NCBI GenBank assembly: GCA_030848705.1
Contig: CM061245.1
Location: 39,994,711 to 40,058,710 of the forward strand
Source of the DNA: Heracleum sosnowskyi
Lineage: Eukaryota > Streptophyta > Magnoliopsida > Apiales > Apiaceae
Reading direction: 5' to 3'
Length of the DNA stretch: 64,000 nucleotides
The notes under the pieces are model-generated. The model worked only from the letters and a program-made list of their open reading frames with translations. It searched no databases and was not told the origin of the DNA. Numbering within the stretch: the first letter of the stretch is position 1; every line of letters starts with the position of its first letter. A program made the translations under genes and the position numbers. This document shows, in pieces, positions 21,518-32,718 of this stretch.

Positions 21518-24500
21518 TACTTCACGACATAGATATATTTAGACTTCACGACATAGATTCATTTTGACTTCACGATATAGGGACTTAGGAAAACTTCTGC
21601 AACTTATTTCTTCAGGGCCTTATTCATCTCCATCCTGATGCATGAACATTTCTGAACTTCTACCAAGATAATTATTCCATGGCCTATGTACATTCTAGAT
21701 TGCAAGAAGCTTACTAAGCTCATTATACTTTGAGCATAAAAGATAAAGCTAAGCACATGAGAACAAGACAAGTACAATGGAGACGTATACTATATCCCAG
21801 TGAAAGAATTCACTAGGTCATGTAGAGTGACATAGTCACAATGATTAGGCTTGTTAATAGTGGTAATCAGACATGCCTTGAGCCTAACAATCTCCCCCAA
21901 ATTGTGAGTAAGAAACTTAGGCACAATTTCATGTCTGATAATAAGCCTAACTTACATAAAAGGAATTAAATAACAGAGAGAACAATATATGAACATAATG
22001 AACAGAGATTTGATTACATAATGAAGTTGAAAGCTTACAGATTATCTTTGTTGCTCAACAGCTTCAGTTTCCATTTGTTTCTCAAGATAATCATCATAAA
22101 CTTTCTTCTTTCTCACTTCTTCCTTTCTCTTCATGTCTACAATGGCTGCTTGAAGTTCATCTCTTGCAATTAGTTCTTCAATGAGAGGTGAGCCTTCTAG
22201 ATCTTCAATTGCAGCTTTAAGAGCACTTTCCACATAAGAATCTAAAAACTCCATCCTTATCTTGCTTTTCCCTCCACTTTTATTTTTGTATTCCACAACA
22301 TAAGGATTTTGTTTTACCTTGCACAACCCTTTCTTCCTTAGCTCTTTAGCCCTCTCTTCCATCTCAGTCATCTCTTTCTCTTTCTGAATGTTCTTCTCTT
22401 CATTTAGCTTCCTTAAGTTCTCCTTATAATCAGAGTGCATCTTCAAGAATCTGGCAACCTCAATCTTCCACAATCTTTCCTCCTTTTCTTCAAAATTCAG
22501 TAGAGCATTTATTCTTTCAAGCTCATATTGTGAGAAGTATTGCCAGCCCCCTTGCTTCATTTCTCTTTCTCTTCCATCAGTGTATTTAATCTCTAGATGA
22601 TTTTGCTTCACCTTGACTTCAAAGATTCTTTGAGCTCTCGAGAATGCTGGGGCATCTTCATCATAGTCTTCATCCAGAGGAAGTACTTTGATCCCTACTA
22701 CATTAGTGATTACCCCATTCTTCTTTGTTATCCTTGTTCTTTTGGCTACACTCTTGATCTTCATATGCTTCACTTGAGGTAGTTTTCTGGAACAAGGAGA
22801 TTTAGTCTTCAGTGCCACATCATTTGGAAGTAGCTTCATCCCTTTCCCTTTCATCCACTGTAACACTCCACTAGCCGTGACTTTGTGGAAGTGTCTTTTT
22901 GATTTTTTTTTTGTGGCTTCAATTTTCTTCTGTGGCAAATCAGGTACAGAAGTCTTGGATAATGATTTTGGAGGATCATTACTAACAGTACCCACCCTAG
23001 ACTTAAAGTCTTGTGTTGTGGTTAAGGTACTGCTAGCAATGTCCTTGACTTGCTGATTTCCACTCTTCTTCTTAACAGTTTCTTTGTTTCCCTTGGAGTC
23101 CTTCTTGTCATCATCAGGATCCTTGGATTTCTTTGATGTTTTACCCCTGCTGCTCTCACTTCCTCCATCCTTATTGCTCCTTGAATGACTTCTCCTCCTG
23201 TAGGTCTTTTCCTCATCATCCTCCTCCTCATCATCTTTCTTATTTCTTCTTTCTTTGAGAGACTCTGGAATAGTGCCATGAATCAAGAAAGATAGGATAA
23301 TTTGGATTATCTCTAGCTCTTCTGTTGTTCTGAATCCTCTCTTAGCTCTCAGAATTTGCAACACTTGATTTATTTTGACATTGTTCTTCATTTGCAAATT
23401 GGCAGGAATCACCAGTTGATCAATACTGTTAGCTTGATTTAGACTTTGAAAGATTATTGTCCTTGGGTTAGAGATAACTTCAGGCAATCTTTGAAATTGG
23501 TCTATCTTTAAATCATCATACAACCTCCTGTTATTCTCCCCATGCTTCTCAATCAACTCCAAAATTGTGGTCAGCTCAGTAAACCTCAGTTTCTCTAGAG
23601 TTTCAAAGGATAAATGCCACAAGCAATTATCCTTGGATACCATGATAACTTCTCTTAGATGAACCTCCTTGATTTTTCTGACTGCCACAGTAAAGTACTT
23701 GATATTTTCCTTGAGCTTTTCTCTGTAGATCTGAGCATCTCCTTGAACACTGATGTAGATGGCTTTCAGAAACTCCAGAAAGGCCTCATCATGATAGATG
23801 TGAGAATTGGCAACTTCCTGTAGCTTGGCCTCAGTGACAATATTTGTTTTGATTGGTTTGGCACTTGTTGTTGTTTGAGGAGCTGAGATATCCTTTGGCG
23901 TTGTAGAGGGATAGTAGGTAGTAGTAACTGTGCTTCTTTGACCTTGTTTGTTGATGACATCCACAGAGGGAAGAGTGATTGGCTTTAGAGTTTCTTCAGT
24001 GAGTTTGCCCTTAAGCTTTTGTTGCTTGGCTGGTACTCCCCCTCTCTTTTCCACAATGACCTCCTTTCCTTTCTCCCCCTTAGGCTTGGAATCAGACAAG
24101 ATGTCTTGAGCTTCCCCAGGAACAGGAAGGTTCATGCTTCTGAGCAGGGTTGTCATCATTTGATGTTGGACTAGCAAGATATTAGACGTGGCATTGCTTT
24201 GGTCATCCAAACTGGCATTGAGCTGTTCCAAGGATTGAGAGAGCACTTTGTTTTCAGATTTAAGATCAGCTACCTCCCTTTTCAAGCTATCCACCTTTGA
24301 GAAGAGTTGTTGAGATTTGAAAGAGTTAAGGGATTGGTCCTTGATTTTTGAGAAGTCAAATTTGGAAATGTCAGAAATAGGAACTTCATCTACTGTAAAG
24401 CATAATGTAACATAAGATGTAAAAGAGATAACTACAACTCAACAAAGGACAAGACATACAATAATATTAACAGAAGCACGGGAATCCAGAATCAAAGAAG

Positions 24501-25027
24501 AAAAGGTAAACTCAAAAAATCAAAATATGGTATGTATTCTTGAAGTCCGTAAACAGGTCACGGAAAGAAGTTCATGAAAATGTTCAAGCCTCAGTGACAT
24601 CAAAAGAAACAAGACTTTCAAGACGACAGAAGTATGTGAATGATTTAGGGTTAGTACCACAGGATTCCAGTGATTTATTTGAAGCAACCAGATTGACAAA
24701 GGACTTATCAACGGCATTGAATTGAAGACATAGAAGAATTGATCAAGTGTTATTCATCTGTGAACCAGACCAGTTGCACTAGTTGAAGGCACTTAAAAAG
24801 ATCAAGTTGTTTTATCGTCTCAGAAGAAATTGATACAGTCGAAAACAGAAACACCCTGAAGCTCAGAAGGTTTTATTAAAAGATCAAGGATAAGAAAATG
24901 GCTCGATGGTTTTTCTAATTAGAAAACCATCGAATGAGATCAAAAGTAATTCACAGAAAACCATAATAGATTAATTTATTATTCGATAGTTTTGATTAAA
25001 AAACTATCGAATGGAAAATTAGTTTAT
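21518..25027. repeat. 3.51-kb tandem duplication, copy 2
   Basis: This is the second 3510-bp copy. It differs from copy 1 by one single-base indel near 24999 and scattered substitutions. At its right end the LTR of element A continues (CTTTCGATGG) instead of jumping back to the LTR of C (CTTCACGACA). This shows which junction is ancestral and which was made by the duplication. Confidence 0.95.
22042..24393 (-). CDS. Element C 3' ORF, copy 2 (nearly identical duplicate)
   Basis: This is the duplicate of the ORF at 18531-20882. In the 750-codon part it differs at two residues seen by eye (position 5 E to K, position 43 Q to H), plus one in the upstream extension (N to K in DFSNIKD). No stop or frameshift has appeared. 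Domain order is the same: short coiled coil, globular middle, basic low-complexity region, C-terminal coiled coil. Its own upstream sequence is LTR of element A, so native promoter and leader are absent. Expression is doubtful. Confidence 0.65.
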   Translation of the reverse strand, partial: VDEVPISDISKFDFSKIKDQSLNSFKSQQLFSKVDSLKREVADLKSENKVLSQSLEQLNASLDDQSNATSNILLVQHQMMTTLLRSMNLPVPGEAQDILSDSKPKGEKGKEVIVEKRGGVPAKQQKLKGKLTEETLKPITLPSVDVINKQGQRSTVTTTYYPSTTPKDISAPQTTTSAKPIKTNIVTEAKLQEVANSHIYHDEAFLEFLKAIYISVQGDAQIYREKLKENIKYFTVAVRKIKEVHLREVIMVSKDNCLWHLSFETLEKLRFTELTTILELIEKHGENNRRLYDDLKIDQFQRLPEVISNPRTIIFQSLNQANSIDQLVIPANLQMKNNVKINQVLQILRAKRGFRTTEELEIIQIILSFLIHGTIPESLKERRNKKDDEEEDDEEKTYRRRSHSRSNKDGGSESSRGKTSKKSKDPDDDKKDSKGNKETVKKKSGNQQVKDIASSTLTTTQDFKSRVGTVSNDPPKSLSKTSVPDLPQKKIEATKKKSKRHFHKVTASGVLQWMKGKGMKLLPNDVALKTKSPCSRKLPQVKHMKIKSVAKRTRITKKNGVITNVVGIKVLPLDEDYDEDAPAFSRAQRIFEVKVKQNHLEIKYTDGREREMKQGGWQYFSQYELERINALLNFEEKEERLWKIEVARFLKMHSDYKENLRKLNEEKNIQKEKEMTEMEERAKELRKKGLCKVKQNPYVVEYKNKSGGKSKIRMEFLDSYVESALKAAIEDLEGSPLIEELIARDELQAAIVDMKRKEEVRKKKVYDDYLEKQMETEAVEQQR

Positions 25028-25498
25028 TACTTTCGATGGTTTTTAAAATTGGGAGCAGGTGGAAAGTTTCTTTGTTTGTCAGGTTGATGGAAATTGGACG
25101 GCCATGATTGCTTGCTCAAACTTGGTTCGATAGTTTTCAAAGAAGACTACAATTAATACGAGGAATGAAGTTGTGTCTTCTTCAGTTAAGGCAAATCACA
25201 GAGACATTACTGAGAGAGAAGTTTGAGTCGGAGAAAATTATCAGAGAAATTAATAGTGCTCATAATTTTATCATTGTATTGAATTTGTGTAACCTTAAAC
25301 TCATTGAAGCTAATCTACGGATTAGAAATTGTAGCACCCCTCGAGGTTTATATTTATAAAACGATATATTCCCCGATTCGTGTTTTGATTTGGTGTTTTT
25401 GATTTCGTTATAGAACTGAATGATTAATCCGTGAACAAAATTAAATAATTTGTGAGTATCGTATTCAACCCCCCTTCTACGATACTTTGGACCTAACA
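24530..25498 (+). mobile_element. 5' LTR of Sirevirus-like element A (5' end missing)
   Basis: The LTR ends GGACCTAACA at 25498, two bases before a perfect primer-binding site. It contains hairpin motifs TCGATAGTTTT...AAAACTATCGAA and CGATGGTTTT...AAAACCATCG. The expected TGTTAGGTCC start is absent, so the 5' part was lost at the junction with element C. The left limit is approximate. Confidence 0.65.
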
Positions 25499-25500
25499 AT

Positions 25501-25512
25501 TGGTATCAGAGC
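25501..25512 (+). promoter_or_regulatory. Primer-binding site of element A
   Basis: TGGTATCAGAGC complements the 3' end of initiator methionine tRNA, the standard primer of plant Ty1/copia elements. It starts two bases after the LTR. Confidence 0.9.
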
Positions 25513-25658
25513 TACTTGATTGACATACAAATCAGATCCGGTGAATGAGACCAAAATCAAACATAGATTGAAAATTAGAAGCAAATTTTTTAACTTTCAA
25601 ATTTTTTCATTTGATTGGAATTTCTTGAATTTTAAACAATTTGAAATTTTCAGAAACC

Positions 25659-28055
25659 ATGAGTGCTCCAAAGACAACTGCTGGTATTAAAGTTCCCCCA
25701 TTTACAAGAGATGATTTCGGTTTGTGGAAGATGAAGATGATGTTGTTTATCAAGGCATCGAATCCGTTGTATATTGGAATTTTAGAGAACGGACCATATG
25801 TACCAATGAAATCAGTTGATGAAATGACTACCCCTGAAGGTAATAGGATTTCTGCTGGCACCCAACCTAAGGATATCTCTGAGTACACAGATTCAGACAA
25901 AGAACTGATTCGATTGGATACAGGATTGATGCTGATCTTGACAGACTCCGCAGACAAAGAAATGAGCTATCAGATTATGAACTGTACAAGCGGGAAACAT
26001 ATGTGGGATACCATTAATTTGATAATGGAAGGAACTGAAGACGTTCAGGAAAACATATTGGACATCCTGACTTCTCAGTATGAAGCTTTTAGGTCTCTTC
26101 CAGGAGAAAGTATAACTCAGGTCTTTGAGAAATATACTAAGCTTCTAAATGAATTGGCAATGAAAGGGAAGACCTATCCACTGAGAGAAACAAACAGGAA
26201 GTTCATGATGACGTTGCCCCATCATGTAGAACACAAGTCCTCATCCATAAGGGAAAGAATTGATTTTACAAAGATGTCATTAGAGATGATCTATGGCAAG
26301 TTGAAGACTTATGAGATGGAATAGGAACATAGAGTGATAATCTACGGACCAGGGACAGTGGATAACAAGCACAATGCACTTGTGAGGTCAGCAGCACTTG
26401 TAGTGGATGAACCAACAACTTCTGATATTCAGGTTCAAACCCCTAGAGCTGGAAATGGGGTGATTATAGAAGCTGAAATGGATTCTGTGAATCTGGGTGT
26501 TGATGAAAGTGATTACTACACCCTAGAATAGCTTGAGCAAATGGAAGACAAAACCATGGCGTACTTAGCTACAAAGTTTAGCCACATTCGTTTCAAGAGA
26601 AACCCTAAGTACAAGTTCAAGGGCTCAACCAACAGATTCCAGAAGAGCAAGTACTCACCTAGTACAGGTTTTAAGGGAGGCTACAAGACTGGCTTGATTG
26701 ACAGAAGCAAATCAAGATGCTACAACTGCAATGAGTTAGGGCATTTCGCCACTGAATGCCGGAAGCCTCGTCAAGCAAGAGACATGAAAGATGTCTATGA
26801 AAAGAAAGACTCATATGAGGATTTGAAGAAGGAGAATGCCAAGCTGAAACAGCAACTGGAGGCATTGTCTGGAAAGCAGAAAGGGAAGGCTTATATAGCA
26901 GAGGGAAAACACTGGGATGATACTGATTCGGATGAAGAGGAGGAATATGTAAATGTTGCCCTAATGGCTGACTCTTCAGAGGAATCACCACAATTATCTC
27001 AGGTACCTATCCTAACTACAATTGACATGTCTAATTCTGAGTACAAGAAAACTGTGCAAGATCTAAGTGTAGAATTGTTTAATGTACACACAAGCATGCT
27101 AGCATCTGAAATGGAGAATGCTAAACTAGTTCTTAAGATTAAAAATCTAGAATCTAAAAATGAAGAACTAGAGCTTGTAGCTGTCATAATAGAAGATCTT
27201 AAGCAAAAGAATGCGTACTTAGAAAACAAGATCAAATGTAATGATGAGATAGAGACTATCCTCAGGAAGCAGATTTCAGATTTAGATTTGAAGCTGAATG
27301 CTTTTAAGAATTCCGCCCTGATTGCTAAGGAGATCATTGATACTCAGACCCAGGGTAATAAAACTGCTATAGGACTTGACTACTCCAAAAAGGCTGGGAA
27401 AAAGATTCTGGAATTCCCTTTGACATCTTCTGTTGTCAAGAAGGATATTCCACACATTCTTAAGAATGTGGTCAGTCCAGTCTTTGTCAAGCCCTTCTCA
27501 GAACCTTTTCATGAGGATGACTTATACATAAGACAAGAATTGCTTGAGGAGGATTTAGTGAAGGAAAAATAGGTAAAGACTAAGTTGCCTAGGAAATCCG
27601 TAAAAACTGAATTACCTAAAACTGAAGTAGGTGACTTAGTTGACAAGGCTAAAAAGAACAGGAATGGGAAAACGAAGGTTGTTAATCAGAATATTGTTTC
27701 TTCTTCTCCCATTGCATCTAGGAGGTTGTGCACTATTTGTAATTCTGCTGGACACCTTACACATGCATGTAAAAAGGTTAAAGTAGAAACTGCTGATACT
27801 TCAGCAATGCATAACATGTCTGACATGCCTGATGTTCATGAACCCTGTGGTAAGAAAGAGTGTTTTCTATGTACATACAACATTATGCATGCTTATTTTA
27901 AGTTGATGAATGCATCTGGTAGCAATAGCACTGATAATGACAAATCCACAGAAAGCATGAATGTTAAACAAGTTAAGACTAACTTGAATGTTACTCCTGT
28001 TAAAGTATCTAAACCTTCAGGACCCAAACAAGTTTGGGTACCAAAGTCCGCTTAA
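25659..28055 (+). pseudogene. gag: Element A gag, three in-frame TAG stops
   Basis: The reading frame begins MSAPKTTAGIKVPPF. It carries the copia capsid region (W..KM..FI near residue 24, then LDILTSQYEAF and KYTKLLNELAMKG). A CCHC zinc knuckle CYNCNELGHFATEC is encoded near 26720. A second, CTICNSAGHLTHAC, lies near 27735. Gag would package element RNA. The frame is the same throughout but is stopped by TAG at 26322-26324, 26529-26531 and 27570-27572. No other frame change is needed. At least the first stop replaces a CAG-type Gln codon, judged from the surrounding residues. Long coiled-coil spacers separate the two knuckles. Confidence 0.85.
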
Positions 28056-28066
28056 TCAATCTGTGA

Positions 28067-31000
28067 TTGCAGGGTAAGGTTAAAAGCTCAAAGGTTGTGT
28101 GGATTCTGGATAGTGGCTGTTCTAGACACATGACTGGTGAAGAGTCCCTGCTTACAGAAGTGGTTAAGAAGACCGGCCCGATTGTAACCTTTGGAGATGA
28201 CATCAAAGGATTCACTACGGGATATGGTAAATTGAAAGTTGGAAATGTCATCATTGAGAACATCTCTCTTGTTGAAGGATTAAAGCACAATCTTCTAAGT
28301 ATCAGTCAGTTCTGTGATAAAGGCTACAATGTAGATTTTAGAAAGGACAAGTGCCTGATCACAAACAGGAAGGATGATAAACTTGCTCTACTGGGAGTAA
28401 GAAAAGGAAACTTGTTTATAGCTGACTTAAGTTCTACCAGTGAAGGAGAAGTTACATGTTTCTATGGAAAGGCCTTCAGAACAAAGTTGGCTATGGCACA
28501 AGAAGCTCTCACATCTGAACTTCAAAACTATGAACTCCTTGGTAAAGAGAGAGTTAGTGAGAGGGTTGCCCCTGATGGAATTCAATCAGGAGGGACTATG
28601 TGAAGCATGTGAAAAAGGGAAGTCGAAGAAACTATCACATAGAAGCAAAAGAATGACAAGCATTGCTGAACCATTACAACTGATTCATATGGATTTATTT
28701 GGTCCAGTCAATGTTATGTCACTTTCAAGAAAAAAGATATGCATTGGTGATGGTGGATGACTACTCCAAGTACACGTGGGTGTTGTTCTTACAATCAAAG
28801 GATGAAGCAACAAAACTAATCATTGATCACATCAAGAAGATAGAAGTGGAAGCTAAGCTGTCTGTGCGGACAATCAGATCAGACAATGGAACTGAATTCA
28901 AGAATGTAGTTCTTAATGATTTCTGCTCAGAGAAAGGAATATCAAGACAGTATTCAGCACCAAGAACTCCTCAACAGAATGGAGTAGTGGAAAGAAAGAA
29001 CAGGACCTTGGTTGAAGCAGCAATGACCATGTTGAATGAATCAAAACTTCCCACTTACTTTTGGGCTGAAGCAGTGAGTACAACTTGCTACACTTAGAAT
29101 CGAACCCTGATCAACAAAGATCATGAAAATACTCCGTATGAGTTAATGGCCAACAAGAAACCAACACTGAAATACTTTCATGTGTTTGGTGCAAAGTGCT
29201 TTGTACTTAAAGACGGAGAACATCTGGGCAAGTTTGATGCCAAAGAAGATGAAGGCATTTTTCTGGGCTATTCTCTGGAATCTAAGGCTTACATGGTATA
29301 TGTGATTGAAGATAAGAAGGTGTTGGAAAGCTTTAATGTAACATTCGACGACACCAAAAGACCAGGCCTGCAAACTGGAGAGAACTCTGAATCCTTGGTA
29401 TTTGAAAATCTATCAGGAGATCTCTCTGACATTGAAGAAGAACCTGAAGTTGTTACAGTTATTAATAATAATCATGATGATAATGATTCTGGACCAAGTG
29501 GTGATAGTGGTGGAAATACACAGACTACTACTGGATCCACTAATCAATCAACATGGTCAACAGATCAAACCGTCAACAACTCAGGGGGAGCAGGAGAAGG
29601 ATCAACTAGTCACACTCCACAACATCTAGAACAAGGAGAATCATCAAGATCGCATCTGCCAAGACAAAGGGTATGGAATAGAGATCATCCCTTTCACTTG
29701 ATCATTGGTGATCCAGATCCAGGAGTGAGAACTAGGAGGACATCACAAAATGAATGTCACTATTCTGGGTTTCTTTCAGAAACAGAACCCAAGAAAGTTG
29801 AAGATGCCCTAGATGATCCAGATTGGGTGATTGCTATGCAAGAGGAACTCAATCAGTTTGAAAGGCAGAAAGTTTGGAAGCTAGTACCCAGGCCTAAGGG
29901 AAAATCTGTTATTGGAACAAGATGAGTATTCAGAAATAAGTTGGACGAAGATGGCATTGTAACGAGAAACAAAGCCAGACTGGTTTCTAAAGGTTACTCT
30001 CAAGAAGAGGGTATAGATTATGATGAAACCTATGCACCCGTAGCAAGACTTGAGGCCATCAGAATGTTTCTGGCATTCGCAGCACATTCCAATTACAAGG
30101 TATATCAGATGGATGTGAAGAGTGCTTTTCTGAACGGGGAGTTAGAAGAAGAAGTGTATGTAGAACAACCTCCAGGTTTTGAGGATTCAAAACTGGCAGA
30201 CTTTGTGTACTTTCTATTCAAAGCTCTCTATGGACTCAAACAAGCTCCAAGGACATGGTATGACACTTTCTCTGAATTCTTACTTGAAAATGATTTTACA
30301 AGAGGTGTTGTAGACAAGACTCTCTTTTACAAAAAGCACAAAAATGATTTGATATTGGTGCAAGTATATGTTGATGACATAATATTTGGTTCTACTAATG
30401 ATGATCTATGCAAGAGATTTGCTAAGTTAATGAAGAATTGATATGAAATGAGCATGATGGGTGAATTGTCATTCTTTCTTGGACTGCAAGTATACCAAAG
30501 ACAAGATGGTATATTCATTTGTTAGTCCAAGTACATCAAAGATCTTCTGAAGAAGTATCAAATGGAAGACTCATCTACAGCAAAGACTCCTATGCCAACT
30601 GCCACTAAGCTTGATAAGGATGAAACTGGTAAGAAGGTTGACATCACATGCTACAGAGGTATGATAGGCTCATTACTTTATCTCACTGCAAGTAGACCAG
30701 ATATAATGTTTGCAACATGCTTGTGTACTAGGTTTCAGTCTGATCCTAAAGAATCTCATCTAATAGCTGTTAAGCGAATATTTAGATATCTTAAGGGGAC
30801 CCCAAATCTTGGAATTTGGTACCCTAAAGATACAGGATTTGATCTTATTGGATACACAGACTCTGATTTTACAGGTTGTAAGATTGATCGGAAGAGTACT
30901 TCAGGAAGCTGTCAGTTTCTTGGAAGAAGGTTAGTTTCCTGGTATAGCAAGAAGCAGCATTCAGTGTCCACATCAACAGCTGAGGCTGAATACATTGCTG

Positions 31001-31314
31001 TTGGTAGCTGCTGTGCTCAGATCTTGTGGATGAGAAACCAACTCCGTGACTATGGGCTTTTGTTGACAAAGATTCCAATATTTTGCGACAACACAAGTGC
31101 CATAACAATCTCTAACAACCCAGTGCAACACTCGAGGACGAAGCACATCGACATCAGGTATCATTTTATCCAAGAGCATGTCACGAATGGAACTGTGGAG
31201 TTACACTTTGTAACCACAGAGGAACAAATTGCAGATATCTTTACTAAACCGCTTGATGAATCCACTTTTTCAAAGCTGGTTGGTGAACTTGGGATGTTAA
31301 ATCTTTCTAATTGA
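28067..31314 (+). pseudogene. pol: Element A pol (protease, integrase, RT, RNase H), broken
   Basis: Domain order is Ty1/copia. Aspartic protease WILDSGCSRHMTG lies at about 28100. The integrase zinc region (WHKKLSHLNF ... CEAC) and integrase core have IHMDLFGPV, RSDNGTEF and NGVVERKNR as the D, D and E regions. Reverse transcriptase has YVDDIIFG near 30370. RNase H includes DSDFTGCKIDRKSTSG and ends at 31314. Breaks are frame changes near 28487 and 28730, TAG at 29095 and 30523, and TGA at 29923 and 30439. The protease frame starts just after TGA TTG CAG, as in element B. The upstream frame is closed, so pol is not in the gag frame. Confidence 0.9.
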
Positions 31315-32718
31315 TTTTGATTAGAAGTCAGTAACTGCAAGATAGTCCCAGTGAATACATGAGTTTAAGAATTTCTATATGCTTAGGACTCGTAAATTTA
31401 TTTTCTGGAGCAATTCTCGTAGTTAGGATTATTGTACTAATTTAATGTCATAATTATGGATGATATATCTTCTGGCATTTAATTGGTTATTAATTCTAAA
31501 AATTATTTAGGTGCTAATATTTGTTCTAAATATTTAAGCATCTATTTAATTTGAATTAATTTGCTTTGTTTTTTTTAACATTGTAGATTAATGCAACATA
31601 ATTTATTGGATTTTAATTGATTAATATCATTTAATGATATTTAGTTGATTTTATTCTAAGAAAATTGTGAATTTCTGTTAACAATTGATTTTGGTAAATT
31701 TGAAAAGATTTATTCAAGTTAAAAGTTCACAGAAATACAAAAGTCTGAATTTTTAAAACATGAACAGGTTTTAAAATTTGGACAGAAGCAAAAAATATCG
31801 AATTTAGGAAATTCGATAGTTTTTCTAAGTACTAGAAGAAATCTATTGAAATTAATTTTCGATGGTTTTTGGACTAGGAAAGGAAAACTATCGAAAACAA
31901 TTCTCGATAGTTTTTGAAATATAAAGAGAAATCTATCGGAGAGAACTAATTTTTCCTTTATTTTAATTCTCGATAGTTTTTCCAACAAAGCATGCTCGAT
32001 AGTTTTTGGTTTTGAAAAAAACAGACCTTCGATAATTTTTCAAATAAGGACGGTTAAAATTCAAAAGAAAACTTCTTCGATAGTTTTTCTAAAAACCATC
32101 AAAGTACTTTAGACCGTTTTGCCCCTCTGAAAACCTATCGATAGTACATTTACAAATCTATCGAATGAAAAAGGACAAAATTACCCCTGAAAAATCAGTA
32201 AGTATTTAAATAGCACTTAGACGTTTCTTTCTTCTCATTTTACAGATCTAAGAAAAGCAATACAAATACTTACATATATTTTCAAAGAAGAACATCCAAA
32301 AAACTCGATAGTTTTCAGTTTTAACCAAGAATTATACACAGTAACTTCAGTTTTTACAGTGATCTCATTTTCAAATAGTGAAATCTTTGTACTTTGTGAC
32401 ATCTGTGTATTCAATTGTGGTTGTGGTTAAAGAAAACTATCGAAAGCAAATTTCTTTTCGAACCTTAACTGAGTAAAATTGTTCTTGAATAGTACTTTTT
32501 GATTGAGATCAGTTTCTGTTGAAGCCAGTTTCAATTCAAATTACTTTTCTTGATTTAGAAAATTAGGGTTCTTAATTTGGGAGTTTTTACTTGTTCGAAA
32601 TTGGTTAAGTGATAAAAAGGGTAATTTTGTGACAAATTTGGTTAATTAGTAATAATTAATTAAATTTAAGTGGAATTAATTTTGGTTTAAAATTAATTTT
32701 CTGGAAATTTGAAATAAA
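31315..32718 (+). repeat. Element A pol-3'ORF spacer with repeated CGATAGTTTTT motif
   Basis: This non-coding 1.4-kb spacer lies between the pol stop and the ATG of the 3' ORF. From about 31795 to 32470 the motif TCGATAGTTTTT and its complement AAAACTATCGA occur more than ten times. The same motif forms the hairpins of this element's LTR. The sequence near 32440-32700 is T-rich and could hold a splice acceptor for a subgenomic 3' ORF transcript. That last point is inference. Confidence 0.75.

Noticed and set aside
22042..24393. Treating the two 750-codon ORFs as a host tandem gene pair
   Set aside because: The ORFs lie inside a retrotransposon next to a PPT and LTR, and the duplication includes LTR sequence; they are element genes.
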